Shown piece by piece: positions 10,069-29,066 of a stretch of DNA of 46,843 nt (position 1 is the first letter of the stretch; each line of letters starts with the position of its first letter). This DNA is from Candidatus Binatia bacterium (GTDB taxonomy: Bacteria > Desulfobacterota > Binatia > UBA9968 > JAJDTQ01): assembly GCA_022824205.1 (NCBI GenBank), contig JAJEAI010000134.1, forward strand, positions 1-46,843, in the 5' to 3' direction. A program made the position numbers and the translations under genes. Below the pieces are notes generated by a model, which was not told where the DNA came from, searched no databases, and worked only from the letters and a program-made list of their open reading frames with translations.

Positions 10069-10661
10069 TGCGACAACCTCTCCTCGATCTTCTTGAGCGC
10101 GTCCTGGGTCAACACCAGATGCTCGAAGCGGAGCAGGTCGTAGACGTTCAGCCCCTCCGCCCTCAAGACCTTGACGTACGGCAGGTTGCGCGCCGACAAC
10201 TCGATCCGGTCGTCCCTTTCCGCGATGACGATCAACGCGCTCTCGAGATCCAACGCGGCCACGGCTTCGGCCATGGCCCGTGTCTTGATCTCCGAGAAGT
10301 CGAGCGGCTCCACCACCACGACCTTCCCTTCCTGGGACTTCAGGCTGAGGGCCGAACGCAAGGCCTGGCGGCGTGCCGATTTCGGGATCCGGTACGAATA
10401 GTCTCGCGGGAGGGGACCGAACACGGTGCCGCCTCCAACCCAGATGGGCGAGCGGACGCTGCCCGCCCGGGCCCTTCCCGAGCCCTTCTGGCGCCACGGC
10501 TTCCTGCCGCTGCCCTGCACCTTGCCCCGGGTCTTGGTGGAGGCCGTGCCGGCGCGCCGGTTGTTCAGTTGCATCACCACCGTCTGGTGCAACAGGTGGG
10601 GGCGGACCGGCGCGCCGAAGATGGCTTCCGGGAGCTCGGGCTCGACTCTACGCAGTTCCAT
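10065..10661 (-). CDS. rplD: 50S ribosomal protein L4
   Basis: L4 lines the exit tunnel opposite L22 and, in gamma-proteobacteria, regulates the S10 operon. The 198-residue protein contains the loop KVQGSGRKPWRQKGSGRARA (about residues 47-66) that reaches the tunnel. It is followed by the Rossmann-like domain ending ERLSQ. There is only 5 nt between rplC and this gene, and the stop is fused to the start of rplW. Confidence 0.96.
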   Translation of the reverse strand: MELRRVEPELPEAIFGAPVRPHLLHQTVVMQLNNRRAGTASTKTRGKVQGSGRKPWRQKGSGRARAGSVRSPIWVGGGTVFGPLPRDYSYRIPKSARRQALRSALSLKSQEGKVVVVEPLDFSEIKTRAMAEAVAALDLESALIVIAERDDRIELSARNLPYVKVLRAEGLNVYDLLRFEHLVLTQDALKKIEERLSQ

Positions 10662-10666
10662 GCCCC

Positions 10667-11299
10667 TTATCCCTTGACGGCGCGCCGAATGAGGACCATC
10701 CCGCCGTTGGCGCCCGGTACGGCGCCCTTCACCAGGAGAAGGTTCTGTTCAGGACGCACGCCCACCACCCGCAGGTTCTGGACCGACACTCTTTCGTTGC
10801 CCCAGTGCCCGGCCATCTTCTTTCCCTTGAACACCTTCCCGGGATAGGCGCAGGCGCCGATGGAGCCGCCGTGGCGAAAGTATTCGTGGGTGCCGTGGGT
10901 GCGGGAGACGCCGCGGAAGTCCCATCGCTTCATGACCCCCGAGAAGCCGCGCCCCTTGGAGGTGCCGGTGACGTCCACCCGGTCTCCGGCCGCGGCAAGA
11001 TCCGCCACGGTGAGTTCCTGACCCACCTCGTAGCCCGAGACGTCGTCCACCCGGAACTCGCGCAGAAACCGGAACGAGCCCTTCTCCGCCTTGGCCATGT
11101 GGCCGCGCAGAGGGCGGTTCACCCGCTGGTTCTTCTGCTTGCCGAAGCCAAGCTGCAGCGCGGTGTACCCGTCCCTGGCGACGTCCTTCTTCTGCACCAC
11201 CACGCACGGCCCCGTCTCCACCACGGTCACGGGGATCACGTTGCCCGTGTCGTCGAAGACCTGGCTCATGCCGATCTTTGTTCCAATGAGACCCATCAT
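10667..11299 (-). CDS. rplC: 50S ribosomal protein L3
   Basis: L3 is one of the two proteins that start 50S assembly, and its extension approaches the peptidyl-transferase centre. The 210-residue protein begins MMGLIGTKIGMSQVFDDTG; the first of two adjacent ATG codons aligns with the family start. The FSGVMKRWDFRGVSRTHGTH region (about residues 118-137) and GKKMAGHWGNERV are the conserved L3 signature. Confidence 0.96.
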   Translation of the reverse strand: MMGLIGTKIGMSQVFDDTGNVIPVTVVETGPCVVVQKKDVARDGYTALQLGFGKQKNQRVNRPLRGHMAKAEKGSFRFLREFRVDDVSGYEVGQELTVADLAAAGDRVDVTGTSKGRGFSGVMKRWDFRGVSRTHGTHEYFRHGGSIGACAYPGKVFKGKKMAGHWGNERVSVQNLRVVGVRPEQNLLLVKGAVPGANGGMVLIRRAVKG

Positions 11300-11309
11300 G
11301 TTCCTGACC

Positions 11310-11618
11310 CTATTGAAGCTTGATCTCCACGTCGACGCCCGCGGCCAGATCGAGCTTGCCCAAGGCGTCGATGGTCTGTTGGGTGGGCTCGAGGATGTCC
11401 AGAAGCCGCTTGTGCGTCCGCACCTCGAACTGCTCCCGCGACTTCTTGTCCACGTGTGGAGATCGATTCACCGTGAACCTCTCGATGCGCGTCGGAAGCG
11501 GGATGGGGCCGGCCACCCGGCCGCCCGTTCGCTTGACGGTCTCGACGATCTCGCCCACGGACTGGTCCAGCACACGGTAGTCGTAGGCCTTGAGCCGAAT
11601 ACGGATTTTCTCGTTCAC
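11310..11618 (-). CDS. rpsJ: 30S ribosomal protein S10
   Basis: S10 is the first gene of the S10 string and also partners NusB in transcription antitermination. The 102-residue protein begins [18 protein letters not shown] and contains [20 protein letters not shown] and [20 protein letters not shown], the long-loop and signature regions. It follows fusA after 37 nt with no evident promoter in the gap, so it is probably co-transcribed with fusA. Confidence 0.97.
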   Translation of the reverse strand: MNEKIRIRLKAYDYRVLDQSVGEIVETVKRTGGRVAGPIPLPTRIERFTVNRSPHVDKKSREQFEVRTHKRLLDILEPTQQTIDALGKLDLAAGVDVEIKLQ

Positions 11619-11655
11619 GCCCTCACCCCTGTCGCATCACGGTCGCACCGCCGAA

Positions 11656-13737
<2,082 letters not shown>

Positions 13738-13764
13738 GGTCGTGGGCGTCTTCTGTATGGCGGC

Positions 13765-13793
13765 AAAAAAAGGAGGCGGTTCAACCGCCTCCT
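13765..13793 (-). terminator. Intrinsic terminator between rpsG and fusA
   Basis: On the minus strand a 9-bp stem GGAGGCGGT / ACCGCCTCC (13772-13792, loop TGA) is followed at once by seven T residues (13771-13765). This is a textbook Rho-independent terminator, placed 27 nt after the rpsG stop and 27 nt before the fusA start. Read-through must be partial, or fusA must have another source of transcript. Confidence 0.9.
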
Positions 13794-13819
13794 TCACTGG
13801 ACGTTGTCTTTCCTGGTCG

Positions 13820-14666
<847 letters not shown>

Positions 14667-14710
14667 ACACGTTTCCTGCCGCAGGATCTCGACCCTGCAA
14701 TAAACCGCCA

Positions 14711-14739
14711 AATTTATCGGAACTTCCGCAAGTTGTCAA
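14711..14739 (-). promoter_or_regulatory. Sigma-70-type promoter for rpsL
   Basis: On the minus strand a perfect -35 box TTGACA (14739-14734) is followed after 17 nt by TAAATT (14716-14711). Transcription would begin near 14704 and give a leader of about 40 nt before rpsL. The -35 box is 3 nt past the rpoC stop, so rpsL-rpsG has its own start separate from rpoBC. Confidence 0.8.
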
Positions 14740-14742
14740 CCA

Positions 14743-18870
<4,128 letters not shown>

Positions 18871-18879
18871 GACGCCTCC

Positions 18880-22977
<4,098 letters not shown>

Positions 22978-23020
22978 GGGCCCCCCTTTCACTCAACCCC
23001 GACAAACGCCTCCCGGCAAA

Positions 23021-23100
23021 CCGTGGCCGGGCCGTGGCGACGGTGTCGCCGGGCAGTGGCGACGGCCGCCGGACAAGGGCGACGGTCGCCGGACAAGGGC
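23021..23100 (-). repeat. Degenerate 20-22 bp tandem repeat in rplL-rpoB spacer
   Basis: On the minus strand, four head-to-tail units fill most of the spacer. Two are near-identical 20-mers, GCCCTTGTCCGGCGACCGTC (23081-23100) and a copy with one change (23061-23080). A 22-nt relative lies at 23039-23060 and an 18-nt remnant at 23021-23038. The array runs directly into the palindrome after rplL. Similarity decays with distance from rplL, suggesting growth from that end. Confidence 0.8.
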
Positions 23101-23115
23101 GACCGCGGGTCGCCC
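23097..23115. repeat. GC-rich palindrome, copy 1
   Basis: GGGCGACC, a 3-nt loop GCG and GGTCGCCC form a perfect 8-bp hairpin immediately after the TAG stop of rplL. The same core, extended by one base pair, occurs at 25336-25356 in the same orientation. It is a REP-like element. Without a T tract it is not a typical terminator, though it could stall polymerase or protect mRNA 3' ends between rplL and rpoB. Confidence 0.8.
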
Positions 23116-23490
23116 CTACCGGACCTCGACGCTGCCTCCGACCTCCTCGATCTTCGTCTTGATCTCCTCCGCCTCGTCCTTCGAAACGCCTTCCTTGACG
23201 TTGTTCGGCGCTCCGTCCACGAGGTCCTTGGCTTCCTTCAGGCCCAGTCCGGTGATCTCCCGGACCACCTTGATGACCTGGATCTTCTTCTCGCCGGAAC
23301 TGGTCAGCACCGCGTCGAACTCGGTCTTCTCCTCGGCCTCGGCGGCTGCCGCGGGCGCCGCCGCGGCCACGGCCACGGGAGCCGCCGCGCTCACCCCGAG
23401 TTCCTCCTCCAACTCCTTGACCAGACTCGCGGCCTCCAACAAAGACATGTTCTTGATGAAGTCCTTGACTTGCTCCCGATTCACTTCCAT
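23116..23490 (-). CDS. rplL: 50S ribosomal protein L7/L12
   Basis: This is the stalk protein that recruits translation GTPases. In its 124 residues are the N-terminal dimerisation helices (to about residue 33), an alanine-rich hinge (residues 34-54) and the C-terminal domain with [20 protein letters not shown]. It is present in several copies on L10, encoded just upstream. The 81-nt spacer from rplJ holds only GC-rich short repeats that I cannot assign. Confidence 0.97.
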   Translation of the reverse strand: MEVNREQVKDFIKNMSLLEAASLVKELEEELGVSAAAPVAVAAAAPAAAAEAEEKTEFDAVLTSSGEKKIQVIKVVREITGLGLKEAKDLVDGAPNNVKEGVSKDEAEEIKTKIEEVGGSVEVR

Positions 23491-23571
23491 TGGTGCGCTC
23501 CCCCTTCTGCTGTCATTGTCTACGGTTGCCCTGAAACCCGCGTCGCGGTCGTCCTGGCGGCCCGCCTCGCC

Positions 23572-24087
23572 CTAAGCCTTGTTCTCCTTGAGGGCGTCAA
23601 GGAGACGGACCAACTGGCTTCCCGGCTCCTGGATCGTGCGCAACAGCCGGCTCGCCGGGGCCTGGATCAACGAAAGCAACTGGGCCTGCAACTCCGGCAG
23701 GCTCGGCAGCGTGGCCAGGCCCTTGATCTGCGCGGGCTCGAGCAGGGTGCCTTCGAGCACCGCGCCCTTGATGGTCAGGGCATCGTTGCGCTCGGCAAAC
23801 TTGACCAGTGCCTTCGACAGGTTCACCGGGTCGTCGTACGCGAACACCCAGCCGTTGGGGCCGGTCAAGAAGTCCTCGAGTGCCTGGTAAGCCGTATCCC
23901 GGACGGCCAGCCGGACGAGGTTGTTCTTGGCGACCTTGTACTCGCCAGCCGCCTCGCGGACGTCGCAGCGAAGCTGGGTCATCTCGCCAACCGACAAACC
24001 GCGATAGTCGGTCACCACCGCCATGGTGGCGCTCCTGAACCTTTCCTGAAACGCGTCGACGACTGCCGTTTTTTCCTCACGAGCCAC
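23572..24087 (-). CDS. rplJ: 50S ribosomal protein L10
   Basis: L10 is the base of the L7/L12 stalk. The 171-residue protein begins MAREEKTAVVDAFQERF from a GTG codon (24085-24087) behind a GGGAG element, has VVTDYRGLSVGEMTQLR near residue 24, and ends in the helix that binds L12 dimers (LVRLLDALKENKA). It starts only 19 nt after rplA, so the long L10-binding leader known from E. coli and Bacillus is not in its usual place. Confidence 0.96.
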   Translation of the reverse strand: MAREEKTAVVDAFQERFRSATMAVVTDYRGLSVGEMTQLRCDVREAAGEYKVAKNNLVRLAVRDTAYQALEDFLTGPNGWVFAYDDPVNLSKALVKFAERNDALTIKGAVLEGTLLEPAQIKGLATLPSLPELQAQLLSLIQAPASRLLRTIQEPGSQLVRLLDALKENKA

Positions 24088-24106
24088 GCTGTTCTCCCAT
24101 CACCGA

Positions 24107-24811
24107 TCAGACCGCCACGGTGCGAACTTCGGCGGGATCGATCCTGACCCCCGGACCCATGGTCGCGGCCAGGGCCACGCTCTTGATGTAGGTGCCCTTG
24201 GCGGCGGCGGGCTTGGCCCGGACCAGTGCCCCCACCACGGCCTTGGCGTTGTCCAGCAGCGCCTCGGCCTCGAACGACACTTTGCCGATGGGCAGATGAA
24301 CGATGCCGGCCTTGTCCACGCGGTATTCGAGCCGGCCGGCCTTGATCTCCTTGACCGCCTTGCCGATCTCCATGGCCACGGTGCCCGAACGAGGGTTGGG
24401 CATCAGTCCCCGCGGCCCCAGGATCTTGCCGATACGGCCCACCGCCCCCATCATGTCGGGCGTGGCCACCACCTTGTCGAAGTCGAGCCAACCTTCGGTG
24501 ATCTTCTTGATCAGATCATCGTTGCCCACGAACTCCGCGCCCGCCTCCTGGGCTTCCCGTTCCTTCTCGCCCTTGGCGAACGCCAGCACGCGCACGGGCT
24601 TGCCGAGTCCGTGCGGCAGCCCCACGGAACCGCGGATGTTCTGGTCGGCCCGCCGCGGATCGACTCCGAGGCGCACCGACAGCTCGACCGTCTCGTCGAA
24701 CTTCGCCGTGGCGGTTTCCTTGACGATCCGTATCCCCTCTTCCAGCGGATACCGGCGGGCGTGTTCCACCTTCTCGGCGACGCCCTTGTACTTCTTGCCT
24801 TTCGCTTTCAT
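24107..24811 (-). CDS. rplA: 50S ribosomal protein L1
   Basis: L1 forms the mobile stalk that helps E-site tRNA leave, and it is the usual autogenous repressor of rplK-rplA. The 234-residue protein begins [20 protein letters not shown] and has domain II residues [20 protein letters not shown] followed by [14 protein letters not shown], the family signature. It starts 18 nt after rplK. Confidence 0.97.
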   Translation of the reverse strand: MKAKGKKYKGVAEKVEHARRYPLEEGIRIVKETATAKFDETVELSVRLGVDPRRADQNIRGSVGLPHGLGKPVRVLAFAKGEKEREAQEAGAEFVGNDDLIKKITEGWLDFDKVVATPDMMGAVGRIGKILGPRGLMPNPRSGTVAMEIGKAVKEIKAGRLEYRVDKAGIVHLPIGKVSFEAEALLDNAKAVVGALVRAKPAAAKGTYIKSVALAATMGPGVRIDPAEVRTVAV

Positions 24812-24829
24812 GGCGGCCCCCCGTCCCGA

Positions 24830-25252
24830 TCACACGACCTTGAGCCCGAGACTCCGGGCGGTCCCCTCGACGGTTTTCACCGCGGCCTCGATGCTGGCAC
24901 TGGTCAAGTCGGGCATCTTGACCCGGGCTATCTCCTGCACCTGCGCCTGGGTCACCTGACCCTTCGTCTCCTTGCCGGGCTCCGCGGCTCCCTTCTCGAG
25001 GCCCGCGGCCTTCTTCAGCAAGACGGCGGCCGGCGGAGTCTTGGTCACGAAGCTGAAGGTGCGGTCGGCGTAAACCGTGATGATGACCGGAATGATCATC
25101 CCCGGCTGATTCTGCGTGGCCGCGTTGAAGGCCTTGCAGAACTCCATGATGTTCACCCCCCGCTGGCCCAACGCCGGACCCACGGGGGGACTCGGGTTCG
25201 CCTGCCCGGCGGGGATTTGCAGCTTGATCTCGCCGATCACCTTCTTGGCCAT
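24830..25252 (-). CDS. rplK: 50S ribosomal protein L11
   Basis: This 140-residue protein has the N-terminal domain with the proline-rich [18 protein letters not shown] segment and the rRNA-binding C-terminal domain ending LGLKVV. L11 supports factor binding and stringent-response activation of RelA in species that have it. The family's trimethylated residues are in the N-terminal region. A clear AAGGAG lies 8 nt before the ATG, and the upstream spacer is structured. Confidence 0.97.
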   Translation of the reverse strand: MAKKVIGEIKLQIPAGQANPSPPVGPALGQRGVNIMEFCKAFNAATQNQPGMIIPVIITVYADRTFSFVTKTPPAAVLLKKAAGLEKGAAEPGKETKGQVTQAQVQEIARVKMPDLTSASIEAAVKTVEGTARSLGLKVV

Positions 25253-25281
25253 GGCCGATACTCCTTACGCCCGGTCGGGCC

Positions 25282-25319
25282 GGTGTCGTGCATGCCGCCC
25301 ATGTGCGGGACGCGACACC
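25282..25319 (-). promoter_or_regulatory. Hairpin in the rplK leader
   Basis: On the minus-strand transcript, GGTGTCGCG (25319-25311) pairs with CATGACACC-like sequence (25290-25282) through eight Watson-Crick pairs and one wobble pair. A smaller CCGC/GCGG helix lies inside the loop. It ends about 30 nt before the rplK start. Its place fits an autogenous L1 or L11 control element, but I cannot confirm the L1 target consensus by eye. Confidence 0.35.
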
Positions 25320-25335
25320 AGGGTGCCCGCCACAT

Positions 25336-25356
25336 GGGGCGACCGCGGGTCGCCCC
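25336..25356. repeat. GC-rich palindrome, copy 2
   Basis: GGGGCGACC, loop GCG and GGTCGCCCC form a perfect 9-bp hairpin in the nusG-rplK spacer. Together with the flanking bases CTAC it matches the element at 23097-23115 over about 23 bases, in the same orientation. It is likely a genome-wide REP-type repeat. Confidence 0.8.
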
Positions 25357-25383
25357 TACGGGTCATCGCGCCTTGCCGACGAC

Positions 25384-25410
25384 AAAAAATCCTGCGCACC
25401 TTATGGTGCG
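25384..25410 (-). terminator. Possible weak terminator or attenuator after nusG
   Basis: On the minus strand a 6-bp stem CGCACC / GGTGCG with loop ATAA is followed by CAGGA and six T residues (25389-25384). The stem is short and the T run starts 5 nt late, so termination would be partial at best. It lies about 20 nt after the nusG stop and could set the ratio of rplK operon to nusG transcription. Confidence 0.45.
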
Positions 25411-25428
25411 AATCAACCGGACCGGACA

Positions 25429-25962
25429 CTAGCTCCGCTCCACCTGAATGAAATCCAGCTCCACCGGGGTCGCCCGGCCGAAGATGCTGATCAGAACCCG
25501 CAGCTTACCCTTGTCCGGCTTGACTTCCTCGACCACTCCGTTGAACTCGGAGAAGGGTCCGTCGATCACCTTGACGCTCTCGCCCACGGAAAAGACCACC
25601 CGAGGCCGGGGCCGAACGGCCCCCTCTTCCATCTGGTGGGTGATTTCCCGCACCTCCTCCTCGCTGACCCACGGCGGTTGCGTGCTTCCACCGACGAACC
25701 CGGTGACCTTGGGAGTGGCCTTGACCACGTGCCATGTCTGGTCGTTCATCTCCATGTGCACCAGGATGTAACCCGGGAAGAACTTCCTGGAGGACGTCCG
25801 CTTCTTGCCCTTCACCAACTCGACGACCTTCTCGGCCGGCACCAGGATCTCGCCGAACCAATCCTTGTGTTCCCCGAGCGCCTTGATCCGTTCTTCCAGG
25901 GCGGCCTTGGCCTTGTGCTCGAACCCCGCGAAGGTGTGGACGACGTACCAGTTCTTTTCCAT
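25429..25962 (-). CDS. nusG: Transcription termination/antitermination factor NusG
   Basis: This 177-residue protein begins MEKNWYVVHTFAGFEHKAKA at the ATG 25960-25962. The NGN domain (about 1-115) contains RKFFPGYILVHMEMND. The C-terminal KOW domain contains FSVGESVKVIDGPFSEFNG. NusG couples RNA polymerase to Rho or to S10 on the ribosome. It lies 20 nt after secE, the classic pairing. Bases just after its TAG stop resemble the outer end of the rplP-rpmC palindrome. Confidence 0.97.
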   Translation of the reverse strand: MEKNWYVVHTFAGFEHKAKAALEERIKALGEHKDWFGEILVPAEKVVELVKGKKRTSSRKFFPGYILVHMEMNDQTWHVVKATPKVTGFVGGSTQPPWVSEEEVREITHQMEEGAVRPRPRVVFSVGESVKVIDGPFSEFNGVVEEVKPDKGKLRVLISIFGRATPVELDFIQVERS

Positions 25963-25982
25963 GGGCGATCCAGTGTCCCCTC

Positions 25983-26195
25983 TCAACGCATCAACCACTG
26001 CCTCATGTACGAGAGCAGGACGTCCACCAGCCCCAGGTAGATGGCAAAGAAGATCACCACCAGCACGACGACGCCGGTGGCCGCGTAGGTCTCTCGCCTC
26101 GTGGGCCAGTGGACCCGCTTGAGCTCCTGCCACGCTTCGCGCACGAAGTCTGTCAGACGCCCTACGGAGGCGAACGAATCGGTAAGTTTTTCCAT
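25983..26195 (-). CDS. secE: Preprotein translocase subunit SecE
   Basis: This is the short, single-helix form of SecE (70 residues). An amphipathic helix (DFVREAWQELKRVHWPTRRE) precedes one transmembrane segment (about residues 40-62). The WPTRRE motif is the SecE signature. It clamps SecY (1490-2800) in the inner membrane. It starts 18 nt after the CCA end of tRNA-Trp. Confidence 0.95.
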   Translation of the reverse strand: MEKLTDSFASVGRLTDFVREAWQELKRVHWPTRRETYAATGVVVLVVIFFAIYLGLVDVLLSYMRQWLMR

Positions 26196-26209
26196 CGGCG
26201 GCGAAGAAC

Positions 26210-26286
26210 TGGCGGGTCAGGCAGGACTCGAACCTGCAACAGCCGGATTTGGAGTCCGGTGCTCTACCAATTGGAGCTACTGACCC
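26210..26286 (-). tRNA. tRNA-Trp (anticodon CCA)
   Basis: A full cloverleaf: acceptor GGGTCAG pairs with CTGACCC, the anticodon loop CTCCAAA sits on an ACCGG/CCGGC-type stem, and the T loop reads TTCGAGT. Discriminator G and the CCA tail are encoded. It lies between rpmG and secE, a widespread bacterial arrangement, and must be cut from the tuf-rpmG-secE-nusG transcript. Confidence 0.96.
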
Positions 26287-26298
26287 GGTCCCGTCGGC

Positions 26299-26451
26299 TC
26301 AAACCCGGATTTCCTTGTGCAGCGCGTGACTGCGACAGGTCCTGCAGAACTTCTTGAACTCAAGCTTGTCCGTCGTTCGCTTCTTGTTCTTGGTGGTCGT
26401 GTAGTTCTTTTGTTTGCATCGGTCGCAGATGAGTCCTACCAAGTCACGCAT
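26299..26451 (-). CDS. rpmG: 50S ribosomal protein L33 (zinc-binding type)
   Basis: This 50-residue gene reads MRDLVGLICDRCKQKNY with a C terminus CRTCRSHALHKEIRV. Cys9, Cys12, Cys36 and Cys39 form the zinc ribbon of the C+ type. L33 contacts the E-site end of tRNA. It sits 15 nt after tuf and 12 nt before tRNA-Trp. Confidence 0.95.
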   Translation of the reverse strand: MRDLVGLICDRCKQKNYTTTKNKKRTTDKLEFKKFCRTCRSHALHKEIRV

Positions 26452-26466
26452 CGGTCCGCCCTCCGC

Positions 26467-27657
<1,191 letters not shown>

Positions 27658-27710
27658 CTTCTCCTCCTGTGGATGTCACAATGTCGTTTCAAGTTCTCAA
27701 ATACAGGCAA

Positions 27711-27783
27711 AGCCCAGGAGCGGGCTTGAACCGCCGACCTCGTCCTTACCAAGGACGTGCTCTACCGACTGAGCTACCTGGGC
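27711..27783 (-). tRNA. tRNA-Thr (anticodon GGT)
   Basis: Acceptor GCCCAGG pairs with CCTGGGC, and the anticodon loop TTGGTAA sits on a CGTCC/GGACG stem. The discriminator is T, and the next three bases are TTG, so the CCA tail is not encoded and must be added. It is the last tRNA before tuf, matching the position of thrT in E. coli. Confidence 0.95.
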
Positions 27784-27790
27784 ATGGGTT

Positions 27791-27867
27791 TGGAGCGGGA
27801 AACGGGATTCGAACCCGCGACCCCGAGCTTGGAAGGCTCGTGCTCTAGCCAACTGAGCTATTCCCGC
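27791..27867 (-). tRNA. tRNA-Gly (anticodon TCC)
   Basis: Acceptor GCGGGAA pairs with TTCCCGC, the anticodon loop CTTCCAA sits on a CGAGC/GCTCG stem, and the T loop is TTCGAAT. Discriminator T and CCA are encoded. Its position corresponds to glyT of the E. coli tufB cluster. Confidence 0.96.
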
Positions 27868-27901
27868 ACAACCGACTCCGTCGCTCTGGAGTCTACACTG
27901 G

Positions 27902-27987
27902 TGGTGGAGAGGGGAGGATTCGAACCTCCGAAGCCGATCGGCGGCAGATTTACAGTCTGCTCCCTTTGTCCACTCGGGAACCTCTCC
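27902..27987 (-). tRNA. tRNA-Tyr (anticodon GTA)
   Basis: This is a class II tRNA with a long variable arm, as in bacterial tRNA-Tyr. Acceptor GGAGAGG pairs with CCTCTCC and the anticodon loop is CTGTAAA. Discriminator A and CCA are encoded. Its position corresponds to tyrU of E. coli. Confidence 0.96.
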
Positions 27988-28049
27988 GCATTTCACCCGG
28001 AATACACGGCACGGAGCTCGGCGGGCTCGATTCGACGAAATCGCTCACT

Positions 28050-28124
28050 TGGAGCTGGCGATAGGATTTGAACCTACAACCTGCTGATTACAAATCAGCT
28101 GCTCTACCGTTGAGCTACGCCAGC
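28050..28124 (-). tRNA. tRNA-Thr (anticodon TGT)
   Basis: Acceptor GCTGGCG pairs with CGCCAGC, and the anticodon loop TTTGTAA sits on a GCTGA/TCAGC stem. Discriminator T and CCA are encoded. It is first in the tuf transcript, as thrU is in E. coli, about 90 nt downstream of the predicted start site. Confidence 0.96.
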
Positions 28125-28222
28125 GGAACTGTCCGTCACCGTCGCGCACGCAAGACCGACAACAAAAAGCCACACCTACCCTGCCCCTCTTTCGGAAAAC
28201 AGGGTAAGTGGACACGCCTGTA

Positions 28223-28252
28223 ATATTAAGCATCTGGCGGACCAAATGTCAA
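28223..28252 (-). promoter_or_regulatory. Sigma-70-type promoter for the tRNA-tuf operon
   Basis: On the minus strand a perfect -35 box TTGACA (28252-28247) is followed after 18 nt by TAATAT (28228-28223). The -35 box includes the stop codon of rlmB. It would start the transcript that carries four tRNAs, tuf, rpmG, tRNA-Trp, secE and nusG. The surrounding DNA is unusually AT-rich for this window. Confidence 0.7.
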
Positions 28253-29043
28253 CGGGCAACGCGGGCGAGCGGTCCGTTTCGTTGTTTCGCGACCTCGCAG
28301 GCGAAGATGCCCCACGCCACGCCGACGTTCAACGATCCGACCCGTCCTTCCATCGGGACGGATACCAGGTAGTCGCATGCGCGCCGGATCAGCGGCCGGA
28401 TCCCGCGCTCCTCGCCTCCCAGGACCACGACCAGCCTTGCCGGATAAACGTGCTCCCAGACACGGCTTTGCGCACGGGCGTCGAGTCCTACCGCCCAGTA
28501 GCCATGCTCCCGCAGGGCCGCGAGTGCACGTACGAGATTGGGCACCCGACAGACTGCGAGATGATGCGCGGCTCCCGCGGACGCCTTGATCGCGGCACCG
28601 GTAACCCCCGCGGCCCGATCCTTGGGCAGGACGATCCGGCGGATGCCCATGGCCTCCGCGGTACGGAGGATGCCGCCGAGATTGCCGGGATCGACGACGC
28701 CGTCGAGGAAAAGGACGCAGTCCGGCGTGCCGGACGGCGCGGCCAGCAACGACTGGAAGGTCCGGTAGGCGAACGGGGCGGCCCGCGCGACGACACCCTG
28801 GTGCGGGGCGCCTCGTGTCAGCACGTCCAGCGCCTTGGCACCGGCCTGCTTCACGCGGCATCCTTCGTGGCGCGCGGCCTGCTCCACCCGGCGCAGCGCC
28901 GGACCTCGGCCGCCCCGGACCACCCAGACTTCGACGATGTCGCCGGGGGCGGCGCGAAGCTTCTCCAGAACGGGATGTATCCCGTAGATGAGCGCCGGGT
29001 CCGGCCGTTGACTGCCTTGCGCGTCCCGCATTGAGGAATCCAT
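28249..29043 (-). CDS. rlmB: 23S rRNA 2'-O-methyltransferase of the TrmH/RlmB family
   Basis: This is a SPOUT methyltransferase, probably making Gm2251 in the peptidyl-transferase loop of 23S rRNA. An N-terminal L30e-like domain (LIYGIHPVLEKL to about residue 95) precedes the knotted domain. The three motifs are DPGNLGGILRTAEAMG, VVVLGGEERGI and VPMEGRVGSLNVGVAWGIF. I use the ATG at 29041-29043 (264 residues); the ATG at 29029-29031 has a slightly better ribosome-binding site. The position is next to lptF, head to head. Confidence 0.88.
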   Translation of the reverse strand: MDSSMRDAQGSQRPDPALIYGIHPVLEKLRAAPGDIVEVWVVRGGRGPALRRVEQAARHEGCRVKQAGAKALDVLTRGAPHQGVVARAAPFAYRTFQSLLAAPSGTPDCVLFLDGVVDPGNLGGILRTAEAMGIRRIVLPKDRAAGVTGAAIKASAGAAHHLAVCRVPNLVRALAALREHGYWAVGLDARAQSRVWEHVYPARLVVVLGGEERGIRPLIRRACDYLVSVPMEGRVGSLNVGVAWGIFACEVAKQRNGPLARVAR

Positions 29044-29066
29044 CAAAGAAGGCTACCATAGCCCGT

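Noticed and set aside
28246..29034. 262-codon plus-strand open frame over rlmB
   Set aside because: Antisense shadow; the minus strand has all three SPOUT motifs.
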